Below, piece after piece: positions 36,210 to 43,983 of a stretch of DNA of 64,000 nt. The position numbers and the translations under genes were made by a program. Numbering within the stretch: position 1 is the stretch's first letter; every line of letters starts with the position of its first letter. Below the pieces are notes generated by a model that was not told the origin of the DNA, searched no databases, and worked only from the letters and a program-made list of their open reading frames with translations. This DNA comes from Streptomyces sp. NBC_01264 (GTDB taxonomy: Bacteria > Actinomycetota > Actinomycetes > Streptomycetales > Streptomycetaceae), in the NCBI RefSeq assembly GCF_026340675.1, contig NZ_JAPEOX010000001.1:496001-560000 (forward strand). The letters run 5' to 3'.

Positions 36210-36569
36210 TCAAACGGCTCGGACGGCCCGTCCTCGTCGTGCCCTGCGGCTCCGCCGGGCCAGCAGGGCCGCGGCCAGTACGCCGACGGCCGTGACCAGC
36301 GCGGTCGGGTGGCTCCGCACCGTGGTCGCGGCCCGCACCGCCCTGCCCCGCGCGGAGTCGAGCTTCCTGTCCTCCACGAGGCGGCCGACCTGCGAAGCGG
36401 CCGTCCTCCTCAGCCGGCCGGCGGTCTCCTGAACCCGCTCGGAGGAGCCCGCCCTGGAGACCAGCGCTTCGACCGTGCGGCCGAGTTCCTTCCCGGTCCG
36501 GACGGCCTGCCGGCGGAGCGCCCGTGCGCCGGGGAGCGTCTTGTTTCCGTGCAATTCGGTCGTCGTCAT
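36210..36569 (-). CDS. Small basic membrane-associated protein, probable stress-sigma target
   Basis: A 119-residue protein. It has an N-terminal Arg/Lys-rich helical part (ARALRRQAVRTGKELGRTVE), then RTAASQVGRLVEDRKLDSAR and one C-terminal hydrophobic helix (HPTALVTAVGVLAAALLARR) with a strongly basic end. It resembles DUF3618-type actinobacterial proteins, but I do not assign the family firmly. GGAAGGGAACC lies before the ATG at 36569. A SigB-type promoter stands about 90 bp upstream. Confidence 0.7.
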   Translation of the reverse strand: MTTTELHGNKTLPGARALRRQAVRTGKELGRTVEALVSRAGSSERVQETAGRLRRTAASQVGRLVEDRKLDSARGRAVRAATTVRSHPTALVTAVGVLAAALLARRSRRARRGRAVRAV

Positions 36570-36660
36570 CGCGGTTCCCTTCCTTCGAGTCCTCCGCCTG
36601 CCCGCGGGCCGGCCGGGTGTCGTTCGCCCCGCTGCGGCTACCTGCGGGGGTGTTGCGCGG

Positions 36661-36685
36661 TTACCCGGCAACGGGCCTATGAAAC
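36661..36685 (-). promoter_or_regulatory. SigB-type stress promoter
   Basis: On the minus strand GTTT (36685-36682), a 15-bp spacer and GGGTAA (36666-36661) match the GTTT-N12-15-GGGWAW/GNNT-N14-16-GGGTAY pattern of SigB-family sigma factors. It points to the gene at 36569 with an ~85-nt leader. A gene for such a sigma factor lies 7 kb away. Confidence 0.7.
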
Positions 36686-36708
36686 AGCCGAGTTGCTCCT
36701 GAAATGGG

Positions 36709-36742
36709 ATGGCGGCCCGCCCCGGTCGGGGCGGGCCGCCAT
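36709..36742 (-). terminator. Perfect 16-bp stem terminator
   Basis: ATGGCGGCCCGCCCCG pairs with CGGGGCGGGCCGCCAT around a 2-nt loop, 31 bp after the stop of the small gene at 36773-36928. It isolates that gene from the stress promoter downstream. Confidence 0.85.
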
Positions 36743-36772
36743 GCCTGCCGTGTTGCGGCGGCGCCTCCACGG

Positions 36773-36928
36773 CTACCAGTAGTGACGTCGGCCGCCGACC
36801 GCGTGTCCGACCGAGCCCAGGATCCACAGCACCGCCCCCACCACCAGCAGGATCACGCCGATGGTCCACAGGACGGAGATTCCGGTCAGGAATCCGATGA
36901 GCAGGAGGATGAGTCCGGCGAAAAGCAT
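36773..36928 (-). CDS. Tiny hydrophobic protein (51 aa, DUF6131-like)
   Basis: ATG at 36928 follows GAGGAC and opens a 51-codon frame, too short for most gene finders. The product is two hydrophobic helices (MLFAGLILLLIGFLTGISVL and GVILLVVGAVLWILGSVGH) with the tail AVGGRRHYW. Such small two-helix proteins with a C-terminal His-Tyr-Trp end are recurrent in Streptomyces near stress genes. Function is unknown. It has its own terminator downstream. Confidence 0.75.
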   Translation of the reverse strand: MLFAGLILLLIGFLTGISVLWTIGVILLVVGAVLWILGSVGHAVGGRRHYW

Positions 36929-36953
36929 GATGTCCTCACTCGCGCGTCGGGGA

Positions 36954-36977
36954 GCGGCGGAGCGGTGGCTCCGCCGC
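36954..36977 (-). terminator. Hairpin between the GNAT gene and the tiny membrane protein gene
   Basis: GCGGCGGAG pairs with CTCCGCCGC (9-bp stem, 6-nt loop), about 100 bp past the GNAT stop and 25 bp before the next ATG. It could end the GNAT transcript or structure the leader of the small gene. Confidence 0.45.
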
Positions 36978-37079
36978 GGTGCCTCGGCACGCGTCTGCCC
37001 CCGGGCGCCCGCCCTATCCGTGTCCGTTCCGTCGATCTCGGGCCGGAGCCGCGGTAACGCAGGGAAGGTGGGGCGCCGT

Positions 37080-37622
37080 TCAGGGGGACAGGTCGAGCTC
37101 GTAGACCTGTCCGATCAGATCGGCGCCGAAGCTGTGGTGCGGCTCCTCCTCCACGAGCCGGAAGCCGGCGGCGAGGTAGATCCCGCGTGCGGCCGCCAGG
37201 GTGTCGTTCGTCCACAGCCGGATCCGCGCGTACCCCGCTTCACGGGCGAAGTCCACGCATCGTGCGACCAGGCGCGAGCCCAGGCGGTGGCCGCGTGCGG
37301 CGGGGTCCACGAGGAGGATCCGCAGTTTGGCGGTGCCCGCCTCCCTGCCCTCGCCCTCTTCCCCCTCCTCGGCCTCCGCGGGCTCCCTGTCGGCCACGCA
37401 GAACACGCTGCCGACCCGGCGGCCGTCCAGCTCGGCGATCCAGGCCGCCTCGCGGGAGGGATCGTGGTCGGCCGCGTAGTCCGCGACGATCCGCGCGACC
37501 AGGGCCTCGAAGCTGGTGTCCCAGCCGAATTCCTTCGCGTACTGCTCGCCGTGGGCCATCACCACCCAGCCGAGATCGCCCGGCTCCCCCAGCCGCCGGA
37601 TCACCGCACGGACCTCGTTCAT
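37080..37622 (-). CDS. GNAT family N-acetyltransferase
   Basis: A 180-residue acetyltransferase. The acetyl-CoA-binding signature is LRILLVDPAARGHRLGSRLV (R-G-x-x-x-G), followed by YARIRLWTNDTLAAARGIYL and AGFRLVEEEPHHSFG. The N terminus has a conserved YAKEFGWDTSFEALVARIV, seen in GNATs often fused to MarR regulators. An acidic run (EAEEGEEGEG) sits in a surface loop. ATG at 37622 follows GGGAG by 5 bases. It is divergent from the TetR-SRPBCC gene, and the operator at 37682 may affect both. Confidence 0.88.
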   Translation of the reverse strand: MNEVRAVIRRLGEPGDLGWVVMAHGEQYAKEFGWDTSFEALVARIVADYAADHDPSREAAWIAELDGRRVGSVFCVADREPAEAEEGEEGEGREAGTAKLRILLVDPAARGHRLGSRLVARCVDFAREAGYARIRLWTNDTLAAARGIYLAAGFRLVEEEPHHSFGADLIGQVYELDLSP

Positions 37623-37681
37623 GGGGACTCCCTCTCCGATCGGCCGGACCCGCCGAACCCGACCTGCCACACCACCGAACC

Positions 37682-37711
37682 ACTGAAACGACTGTTTCAG
37701 TAAAGCATAAT
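37682..37711 (+). promoter_or_regulatory. TetR operator and leaderless promoter
   Basis: ACTGAAAC-GACT-GTTTCAGT (37682-37701) is a perfect 8-bp inverted repeat. A -10 box CATAAT (37706-37711) follows, 17 bp from CTGAAA. The ATG at 37718 lies 7 nt past the -10, so the transcript probably begins at the start codon. The operator covers the spacer, fitting autorepression. Confidence 0.7.
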
Positions 37712-37717
37712 GTCCGG

Positions 37718-38857
37718 ATGACCCCTTCCGCCCGCGCCGATTCCGCCCGCGCCGATTCCGCCCGCAAGCAGCAGCTCCTGGAGCTGGCCTACGCCCACGT
37801 GCTCGACCACGGGCTGGCGGACATGTCCCTGCGGCCCCTGGCCGAGGCGATCGGCAGCAGCCCGCGCGTCCTCCTCTTCCTGTTCGGCAGCAAGGACGCG
37901 CTGGTGCAGGCGCTGCTCGCGCGGGCCCGGCAGGACGAGACGGGAATGCTCGAAGCCGTGCACCGGGCCCGGCCGGAGCAGGGGCTCGCCCGCACGGGCG
38001 AGCTGGTGTGGAGCTGGCTGGCCGACCCGGGACACCGCAAGGTGCTCACGCTCTGGGTCGAGGGCTACTCGCGTTCGCTGAGCGGCGGCGACGGGCCCTG
38101 GGCGGGATTCGCGGAGCGGACGATCGCCGACTGGCTGGAGCTCTTCGCCGCCGCCCAGCCGCCGGCCCGCCGCGACACGCCCGAGGGGCTCACCGAGCGC
38201 AGCCTGCTGCTGTCGGTCCTGCGCGGGGCACTGCTGGACCTCCTCGCGAGCGGCGACGAGCCGCGCACCACGGCGGCCGTGACGGCCCACCTGCGCACTC
38301 TCGAGACTGCCGCCGGCAGTGCGCCGGCGCGCCCGGACCGGACCGGGAACGGCTCCCCCGGCAGGACCGACCGCGGCGCCCGGACGGTCGCGGCGCCGCC
38401 GGGGGCCGTGTACGCCGCCCTCCTCGACCGCGAGTCCCTCGAATCCTGGCTCCCGCCGGACGGGATGAGCGGGCGGATCGAGCACTGGGACCCGCGTCCC
38501 GGGGGCGGGTTCCGGATGGTCCTCACCTACCTCGATCCCGCCGGGAGCCCCGGCAAGACGTCCGGCGCGACCGATGTGGCCGACGTACGGTTCACCGGTC
38601 TGGTGCCGGCGGAGCGCGTGGTGCAGCAGGCCGTGTTCGAGTCCGAGGACCCGTCGTACGCCGGCACCATGACGATGACCTGGCAGCTCGCCGCTTCCGG
38701 TGAGGGCACCGAGGTGACCGTCACCGCCACGGACGTGCCGCCGGGCATCGACCAGGCGGACCACGAGGCGGGCATCGCCTCCTCGCTGGCCCACCTGGCG
38801 TCGTACGTCGAGGCGACCCGCCGACCCGGACCGCCCGGGACGACCCGGACGACCTGA
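37718..38857 (+). CDS. TetR-type regulator fused to an SRPBCC/AHSA1 domain
   Basis: A 379-residue fusion. Residues 1-205 are a TetR repressor: an Ala/Arg/Asp repeat leader (SARADSARADSARK), then QQLLELAYAHVLDHG, LAEAIGSSPRVLLFLFGSKD and a helical ligand domain. A Pro/Gly/Asp linker (about 206-228) joins an SRPBCC domain of the Hsp90-activator type (ARTVAAPPGAVYAALLDRES, then LPPDGMSGRIEHW and DVPPGIDQADHEAGI). SRPBCC domains bind hydrophobic ligands, so the protein may bind effectors twice, or two once-separate genes were joined by loss of a stop. The operator upstream suggests autoregulation. Confidence 0.85.
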   Translation: MTPSARADSARADSARKQQLLELAYAHVLDHGLADMSLRPLAEAIGSSPRVLLFLFGSKDALVQALLARARQDETGMLEAVHRARPEQGLARTGELVWSWLADPGHRKVLTLWVEGYSRSLSGGDGPWAGFAERTIADWLELFAAAQPPARRDTPEGLTERSLLLSVLRGALLDLLASGDEPRTTAAVTAHLRTLETAAGSAPARPDRTGNGSPGRTDRGARTVAAPPGAVYAALLDRESLESWLPPDGMSGRIEHWDPRPGGGFRMVLTYLDPAGSPGKTSGATDVADVRFTGLVPAERVVQQAVFESEDPSYAGTMTMTWQLAASGEGTEVTVTATDVPPGIDQADHEAGIASSLAHLASYVEATRRPGPPGTTRTT

Positions 38858-38866
38858 GCGGTGTCC

Positions 38867-40330
38867 CTACTTGCTCACCGAGGTGGGGGCCGTTTCGGCC
38901 GCCGGGCCGGCCTGGTCCCGCAGTTCGAGCTGCTGCGGCCGCAGGGCCGGGATCAGGGCGGCGACGGCACCGGACAGCAGGGCGAAGCCGCCGCCCATCA
39001 GCAGGCCGGTGCGGAAGCCCGCCTCGGAGGTGAAGGTGAGTCCACCCGCCGTGGTGGTCATCTGTGCCAGGACGACACCGACGACGGCGGCGCCGACGGA
39101 GGTGCCCAGGGAGCGCATGAGGGCGTTGAAGCCGTTGGCGGCTCCGGTCTCCGTCAGCGGGACCGCGCTCATGATCAGAGCGGGCATGGCCCCGTAGGCG
39201 AGGGCAACACCGCAGTTGATGACCATGACGGCGGCCATCAGCCCGACGGCCGTCGCGGAGAAGAGGAGTGCGACGCCGTAGCCCGCGGCCAGGACGAGCG
39301 CTCCGCAGACGAGGGTGACCTTCGGGCCGTGGAGGTTGGTGAGCTTGCCGCCGAGGGGGGACACGGCCATCATCATCAGCCCGCCGGGGAGCATCCACAG
39401 GCCGGCCGCCAGCATGGACTGGCCCAGGCCGTAGCCGGTCGCGGCGGGGAACTGCAGCAGCTGCGGGATGACGAGCATGCTCGCGTACATGCCGAAGCCG
39501 ATGGAGACCGAGGCGAGGTTGGTCAGCAGGACGCGCGGGCGGACCGTGGTGCGCAGGTCGACCAGCGGGTCGGTGGTGCGCCATTCGAACCAGCCCCAGG
39601 CCGCCAGGATCACGACGGCGGCGGCGATCAGGCCGAGGGTGGTGGCGGAGCCCCAGCCCCAGTCGGCCCCCTTGGACACGAACAGCAGCAGGGACACCAG
39701 GCCCGCCGCGAGGCCCAGCGCGCCGACCACGTCGAAGCGCTGGCCCTTGGCGGCGGCCGGGACCTCCGGTACGAAGGCCACGATCATGACGGCGACGCAG
39801 CCGGCCAGCGCGGCGGACCCCCAGAACAGGAAGCGCCAGCTCGTGTACTGCGCGACGGCCGCCGAGACCGGCAGGCCGATGCCGCCGCCGATGCCCATGG
39901 AGGCGCTCACGAGGGCGATGGAGGAACTGAGCTTCTCGGCGGGGACGATGTCGCGGAGCAGGGCGATGCCCAGCGGGATCATGCCCATGCCGATGCCCTG
40001 GAGGCCCCGCCCGACGATCATCTGGACGACGCCGCCCGCCAGCGCGCACACCACCGATCCGGCGATCAGCGGTACGCAACAGGCCAGGAGCATCCGGCGC
40101 TTGCCGAGCATGTCGCCCAGACGCCCGCTGATGGGTACGCACACGCCCGCGACCAGCAGGGTGGCGGTGACCACCCAGGCGGAGTTGGAGTGCGAGGTGT
40201 GGAGGATGGTCGGCAGGTCGGCCAGCAGCGGCGTGACCAGCGTCTGCATGACGGCGGCGGCGATGCCCGCGAGTGCGAGGGTCGCGATCACCTTGCCGGT
40301 GCGCGGGGCGGCCATGGGCGGCTGTTGCAT
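38867..40330 (-). CDS. MFS transporter, DHA2 family
   Basis: A 487-residue exporter with 14 membrane helices. Signatures are TLVTPLLADLPTILHTSHSN in helix 1, SGRLGDMLGKRRMLLA (motif A) and GRGLQGIGMGMIPLGIALLR (motif C). It probably moves small hydrophobic compounds out of the cell with proton exchange. It is divergent from the TetR gene at 40435; the 104-bp gap between them holds two related operator-like sites. It is convergent with the TetR-SRPBCC gene. Confidence 0.92.
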   Translation of the reverse strand: MQQPPMAAPRTGKVIATLALAGIAAAVMQTLVTPLLADLPTILHTSHSNSAWVVTATLLVAGVCVPISGRLGDMLGKRRMLLACCVPLIAGSVVCALAGGVVQMIVGRGLQGIGMGMIPLGIALLRDIVPAEKLSSSIALVSASMGIGGGIGLPVSAAVAQYTSWRFLFWGSAALAGCVAVMIVAFVPEVPAAAKGQRFDVVGALGLAAGLVSLLLFVSKGADWGWGSATTLGLIAAAVVILAAWGWFEWRTTDPLVDLRTTVRPRVLLTNLASVSIGFGMYASMLVIPQLLQFPAATGYGLGQSMLAAGLWMLPGGLMMMAVSPLGGKLTNLHGPKVTLVCGALVLAAGYGVALLFSATAVGLMAAVMVINCGVALAYGAMPALIMSAVPLTETGAANGFNALMRSLGTSVGAAVVGVVLAQMTTTAGGLTFTSEAGFRTGLLMGGGFALLSGAVAALIPALRPQQLELRDQAGPAAETAPTSVSK

Positions 40331-40372
40331 GAAGGGTCCTAGGAGCGAGGTCGGCGCAGACCATATTCAGTA

Positions 40373-40428
40373 GTCAACTATCACTTCGTGGCGCACGAGG
40401 TGTCAACCGGATCCGATCGTCGACTATC
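40373..40428. promoter_or_regulatory. Paired operator-like sites between divergent MFS and TetR genes
   Basis: GTCAACTATC (40373-40382) and GTCGACTATC (40419-40428) differ by one base. Each is part of a short dyad: TAGT-CA-ACTA (40371-40380) and GAT-N-GTCGAC-N-ATC (40415-40428). One copy lies next to each start codon, as expected if the TetR protein represses both genes. Confidence 0.6.
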
Positions 40429-40434
40429 GGTTGT

Positions 40435-41064
40435 ATGGTCGGCAGCGTGCCGACCGACAACCCCAGACCCCTGCGCGCCGACGCCCTGCGCAACGTCGAG
40501 AAGATCGTCAGAGCGGCACGCGACGTGTACGCCGAGCTGGGACCCGATGCGCCGCTCGACGAGATCGCACGGCGGGCCGGCGTGGGGATCGCCACGCTCT
40601 TCCGCCGCTTCCCCGACAAGGCCACCCTGCTCCGAGCCGTACTCGACCAGCAGTTCACCCAGGACGTGCTCCCGGCCATCGACCGCGGGCTGACCGACGA
40701 GGACCCCCGCCGCGGCCTCACCGCCGTACTCGAAGCCGCACTGGCTTCGGCGGCCGACGAGCACCACGTGTTGACGGCCGCCCGGAACGCCGGCGTCCTC
40801 TCCGCGGAGGTCAGCGCCCGCTTCTTCGAGGCACTCGACCCACTGGTGACGCGGGGTCAGCGGGCCGGGGTGATCCGGGCGGACCTCGTGCCCGACGACC
40901 TGAAGAGGGTCATGAGCATGCTCGTCAGCGTGCTGTGGACCATGGACCCCGCCGAGGAGGGCTGGCGCCGCTACGTGGCCCTGGTCATGGACGGCCTGAG
41001 CCCGGCGGCGGCGAGCCCCCTGCCCCACCCGGCTCCCCCGCTGCTGCGCCGGCCTCAGGAGTGA
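40435..41064 (+). CDS. TetR/AcrR family transcriptional regulator
   Basis: A 209-residue repressor: NVEKIVRAARDVYAELGPDA, LDEIARRAGVGIATLFRRFPDK and TLLRAVLDQQF form the DNA-binding domain, and a helical C-terminal domain follows. ATG at 40435 has no ribosome binding site and lies just past AT-rich promoter-like DNA, so it may be leaderless. It probably controls the divergent DHA2 pump and itself through the paired sites. A Pro-rich tail (LPHPAPPLLRRPQE) ends the protein. Confidence 0.92.
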   Translation: MVGSVPTDNPRPLRADALRNVEKIVRAARDVYAELGPDAPLDEIARRAGVGIATLFRRFPDKATLLRAVLDQQFTQDVLPAIDRGLTDEDPRRGLTAVLEAALASAADEHHVLTAARNAGVLSAEVSARFFEALDPLVTRGQRAGVIRADLVPDDLKRVMSMLVSVLWTMDPAEEGWRRYVALVMDGLSPAAASPLPHPAPPLLRRPQE

Positions 41065-41083
41065 CCTCGGGCTCGGGCACGGA

Positions 41084-41998
41084 TCAGCTCTCGCGGCGTG
41101 CGGCCCAGACGGTGCGCTCGGTCCGCACGGCGAGGTCCTCGCGGCGCAGAATGCTCCCGGGGCCGTCGGTGTCGAGCAGCTGGTCGAGGGCGGCGAGGTC
41201 CCCGGGCTCCAGGGTGTCGACGATGCTGCGGCGAAGGCGCTGCAGGCTGCCGAGGGCGTACGCGCCGACCGCCTCGCTGCGCGAGCCTTCGATGTTCACG
41301 TCGATCGTGCGGTCGCCCTCGAGGGCGAATCCGGCCCCGGCGAGCTTCGGGCCCCAGTCGGCGCCGCGGTGGGGCACGTGCTCGGCGTGGTAGCTCTCGC
41401 TCGCGGTGTGGCAGCGGTCCTCCAGGCCGGGCCGGCCCTCGGGGGCGTCCCCGGGCAGGAAGCGGGGGAATCCCGCCAGCTCGACGACGGCGAACAGTCC
41501 ACCGGGGGCGAGCAGTTCGCGGACCGTGCGCAGGGCCCGGTCCGGGTCGGCCATGTGGTGCATCGAGGCCGAGGCCCACACCAGGTCCGGCTCGCCGAGG
41601 TCGGGCCACTCGGTCGCGTCGAGGTCGGCCTGCACGGTGCGGACGCGGTCCTCGACGCCCCGGGCGCACGCCTTCTCCCGCAGGCGCTGGAGGTGCGCCG
41701 CCGAGGAGTCGACGGCCGTGACCTGCGCGTCGGGGAACTGTTCGAGCAGGGCGAAGGTGCCGGCTCCCGTGCCGCAGCCCAGGTCCACGATGTGGCGAGG
41801 GGGCTCGTTCAGGGGCAGCCACGTGGTGATGTCGGTGATGTGCCCGGCCAGGACCTCCGCGTCCAGGTCGAGGATCTCCGCCTGGCTGTCGGCCTCGGTG
41901 TGGTGATGGGCGTGGCCGTGCTCGTGGCCGTGCTGCGCCTGGCCGTGGTGAGCTGCGCCGTTGTCGCCGTGCTGGGGTGTGTGCTGTGCGTGGGTCAT
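41084..41998 (-). CDS. Class I SAM-dependent methyltransferase with a His-rich N terminus
   Basis: A 304-residue methyltransferase. The N-terminal 35 residues contain a dozen histidines (HHGQAQHGHEHGHAHHH), a potential metal-binding tail like those of nickel or zinc chaperones. The catalytic domain has HIVDLGCGTGAGTFALLEQF (motif I), VTAVDSSAAHLQRL (motif II) and PDLVWASASMHHMADPDRAL. The C-terminal part resembles ubiquinone-biosynthesis-type methyltransferases. Substrate is unknown. It ends 20 bp from the convergent TetR gene and is preceded upstream by the XRE-cupin regulator on the same strand. Confidence 0.87.
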   Translation of the reverse strand: MTHAQHTPQHGDNGAAHHGQAQHGHEHGHAHHHTEADSQAEILDLDAEVLAGHITDITTWLPLNEPPRHIVDLGCGTGAGTFALLEQFPDAQVTAVDSSAAHLQRLREKACARGVEDRVRTVQADLDATEWPDLGEPDLVWASASMHHMADPDRALRTVRELLAPGGLFAVVELAGFPRFLPGDAPEGRPGLEDRCHTASESYHAEHVPHRGADWGPKLAGAGFALEGDRTIDVNIEGSRSEAVGAYALGSLQRLRRSIVDTLEPGDLAALDQLLDTDGPGSILRREDLAVRTERTVWAARRES

Positions 41999-42125
41999 GG
42001 CTCCACCGTAGGACGCCCATGCGCTTACCGCATCAACTCTTGCCAGTAACGCAAGAAGATGGCCTCATGACCCCCCGGACACGCAAGATGTCCGCGCCGG
42101 ACACTCCGCGTCCCCACCCCTGGCC

Positions 42126-42740
42126 CTACCCCTGAGCAGCACCTTCGTCGCCCGCGTCGCCCACCCCGCCACCGCCGCCGTTGTCCCGCTGGTGGCCCCG
42201 GCGGGCGTCCCGGTCGAAGATGCCCAGGATCTCGCACGGTCCCCCCTCGGCGCCGATCGCGTGCGGCATCATCGTCGGGAACTCCGCGGCCTGGTTCGCC
42301 TCGATGCGCAGGCGGCGGTTGCCCAGCAGGAGGATCGCGGTGCCGGACAGCACCACGAGCCATTCGCGCCCGGGGTGCGCGCGCATGCGGGAGGGGCTGT
42401 CGGGCGGCGGCTCGGTCATGCGCTGGCGGATGACGGTCATCCCGGGCTCGCCCTTGATCGGCCAGCGCATCTGCCCGCGGGCGGCGTCGATCATCGGGCT
42501 GATGACGACATCGTCGGTCGCGGTCTCCACGAGCTGGTCCAAGGTGGTGTCCAGCGCGCGGGCGAGCGTGACGAGACTGTCCAGCGCCAGGCGGCGCTGA
42601 CCGTTCTCGATGCGGCTGAGCGTGGACTGGCTGAGCCGGGCCCGGACGGCCAGTTCCTCCAGGGACCACCCCTGCGCCACCCGCAGCGCGCGGATGCGTT
42701 TGCGTACGAGGCTGTCCAGGTCACCGCCTTCTTGCGTCAT
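42126..42740 (-). CDS. XRE family regulator with a C-terminal cupin domain
   Basis: A 204-residue regulator. Residues 8-65 are an XRE helix-turn-helix (RKRIRALRVAQGWSLEELAV, then ARLSQSTLSRIENGQRRLAL). Residues 100-180 form a cupin (HPGREWLVVLSGTAILLLGN) that may bind a small ligand or metal, and a glycine-rich tail follows. ATG at 42740 stands 7 nt past a TACAAT -10 box (42753-42748), so the message is probably leaderless. It is divergent from the thioredoxin-reductase-like gene and likely regulates it and the following pump. Confidence 0.9.
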   Translation of the reverse strand: MTQEGGDLDSLVRKRIRALRVAQGWSLEELAVRARLSQSTLSRIENGQRRLALDSLVTLARALDTTLDQLVETATDDVVISPMIDAARGQMRWPIKGEPGMTVIRQRMTEPPPDSPSRMRAHPGREWLVVLSGTAILLLGNRRLRIEANQAAEFPTMMPHAIGAEGGPCEILGIFDRDARRGHQRDNGGGGGVGDAGDEGAAQG

Positions 42741-42742
42741 AG

Positions 42743-42765
42743 GCAACATTGTATGCCCATGCTGC
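42743..42765. promoter_or_regulatory. Operator-like dyad over the XRE promoter
   Basis: GCAACAT-N9-ATGCTGC (one mismatch) spans the TACAAT -10 box of the XRE gene. Binding here would shut off that promoter and could control the divergent oxidoreductase gene, whose ATG lies 84 bp away. Confidence 0.55.
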
Positions 42766-42848
42766 AAATCGCGGTTAGCGTCGTGTGCAGACGGCCCCGG
42801 ACCACCGGGCCGCTATGCAGGAGAACACCCAGGAAGGAAACCGATGAC

Positions 42849-43874
42849 ATGTCCGCGATGACTACCGCATACGCGTCCGACGCACTGCCGGACGGGACCG
42901 TCGACGCCGTGGTGATCGGCGGCGGCGCCGCCGGTCTGAGCGGTGCGCTGATGCTCGCCCGCTCCCGCCGTTCGGTCGTCGTGATCGACAGCGGCACCCC
43001 CCGCAACGCACCCGCCGAAGGAGTGCACGGCCTGCTCGGCCTCGACGGCACCCCGCCGGCTGAACTGTACGGGCGGGGCCGTGAGGAAGTACGCAGCTAC
43101 GGCGGCCTGATCGTCTCCGGCGAGGTCACCGCCGCCGAGCACGCCGCCCCGTCCGCCGACGGCGATCTGCGTTTCACCGTCACCCTGGCCGACGGCCGCA
43201 CGCTGACGGCGCGCCGCCTGCTGGTGGCCACCGGTCTGCGCGATGTACTGCCCGGGCTGCCCGGGCTGGCGGAGCACTGGGGCGGGAGCGTGGTCCACTG
43301 CCCGTACTGCCACGGCTGGGAGGTGCGCGACGAGCCGATCGGCGTCCTCGCCACCGGCCCGGCGTCGATCCACCACGCCCTGCTGTTCCGTCAGCTCACG
43401 GACGACCTCGTCTACTTCACGCACGGCACGGAGCTCGACGACAAGACCCGTACGCGCTTCGCCGCGCGCGGCATCCGGATCGTCGACACCCCGGTCGCGG
43501 AGGTCGTAGGGGACCGCGACAGCGGGATCAGCGGTGTCCGCCTGGCCGACGGCCGGGTCGTCGCCCGCCGCGTCCTCGCGGTGGCGACCACGCTCGTGGC
43601 CCGCACCGAGGGCCTGGCGGGCCTGGGCCTGCCGATGGAGGACGTGCCCGGCGGCGGGCACCGCTTCGTCTCCGGCGCGGCGGGCGCCACCGACGTACCG
43701 GGGGTGTGGGTGGCCGGCAACGTCACCGACCCGATGGCCCAGGTCGGGGCCTCCGCCGCGGCCGGGGCGCTGGCCGGCGCGTTCATCAACGCCGTCCTCG
43801 CCGTCGCCGACACCGACGCGGCCGTCGCGGCCCTCGTTCCGGCAGCGAACTCCGCGGCCGCCACCACCGCCTGA
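42849..43874 (+). CDS. NAD(P)/FAD-dependent oxidoreductase, thioredoxin reductase-like
   Basis: A 341-residue flavoprotein. The FAD-binding GxGxxG is VVIGGGAAGLSGALMLARS, the redox-active pair is C151-P-Y-C154 in VHCPYCHGWEVRD, and a C-terminal FAD motif is GVWVAGNVTDPMAQVGASAA. The second (NADPH) GxGxxG is poor (GVLATGPASIHH), so it may use another reductant. Enzymes of this group include ferredoxin- or NADPH-independent thioredoxin-reductase-like proteins and dithiol oxidases of antibiotic pathways. GGAAGGAAA precedes the ATG. A DHA2 pump follows after two terminator hairpins. Confidence 0.88.
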   Translation: MSAMTTAYASDALPDGTVDAVVIGGGAAGLSGALMLARSRRSVVVIDSGTPRNAPAEGVHGLLGLDGTPPAELYGRGREEVRSYGGLIVSGEVTAAEHAAPSADGDLRFTVTLADGRTLTARRLLVATGLRDVLPGLPGLAEHWGGSVVHCPYCHGWEVRDEPIGVLATGPASIHHALLFRQLTDDLVYFTHGTELDDKTRTRFAARGIRIVDTPVAEVVGDRDSGISGVRLADGRVVARRVLAVATTLVARTEGLAGLGLPMEDVPGGGHRFVSGAAGATDVPGVWVAGNVTDPMAQVGASAAAGALAGAFINAVLAVADTDAAVAALVPAANSAAATTA

Positions 43875-43877
43875 CGC

Positions 43878-43919
43878 GGGGCGGGCGCGCGCGAGCGCCC
43901 GCCCCCCAGCCCCCTTTTT
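43878..43919 (+). terminator. Terminator with T-tract after the oxidoreductase gene
   Basis: GGGGCGGGCGC pairs perfectly with GCGCCCGCCCC (11 bp, 6-nt loop) starting 4 bp past the stop, and a TTTTT run follows at 43915-43919. A T-tract is rare in this DNA. Confidence 0.85.
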
Positions 43920-43925
43920 CTCCCC

Positions 43926-43954
43926 GGCAGCGCCGGACCCGGTCCGGCGCTGCC
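43926..43954 (+). terminator. Second hairpin ahead of the MFS gene
   Basis: GGCAGCGCCGGACC pairs with GGTCCGGCGCTGCC around one base (14-bp arms). It lies 30 bp before the pump start and could be a second terminator or attenuate read-through into the pump. Confidence 0.7.
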
Positions 43955-43983
43955 TTCCGCATGCCCTTTTCCGAGAGGAACCC

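Noticed and set aside
35800..36213. 137-codon WhiB frame starting at 36213
   Set aside because: The extra 39 residues are Arg-rich and unlike any Wbl protein; GTG at 36096 has a proper ribosome site and gives the normal length.
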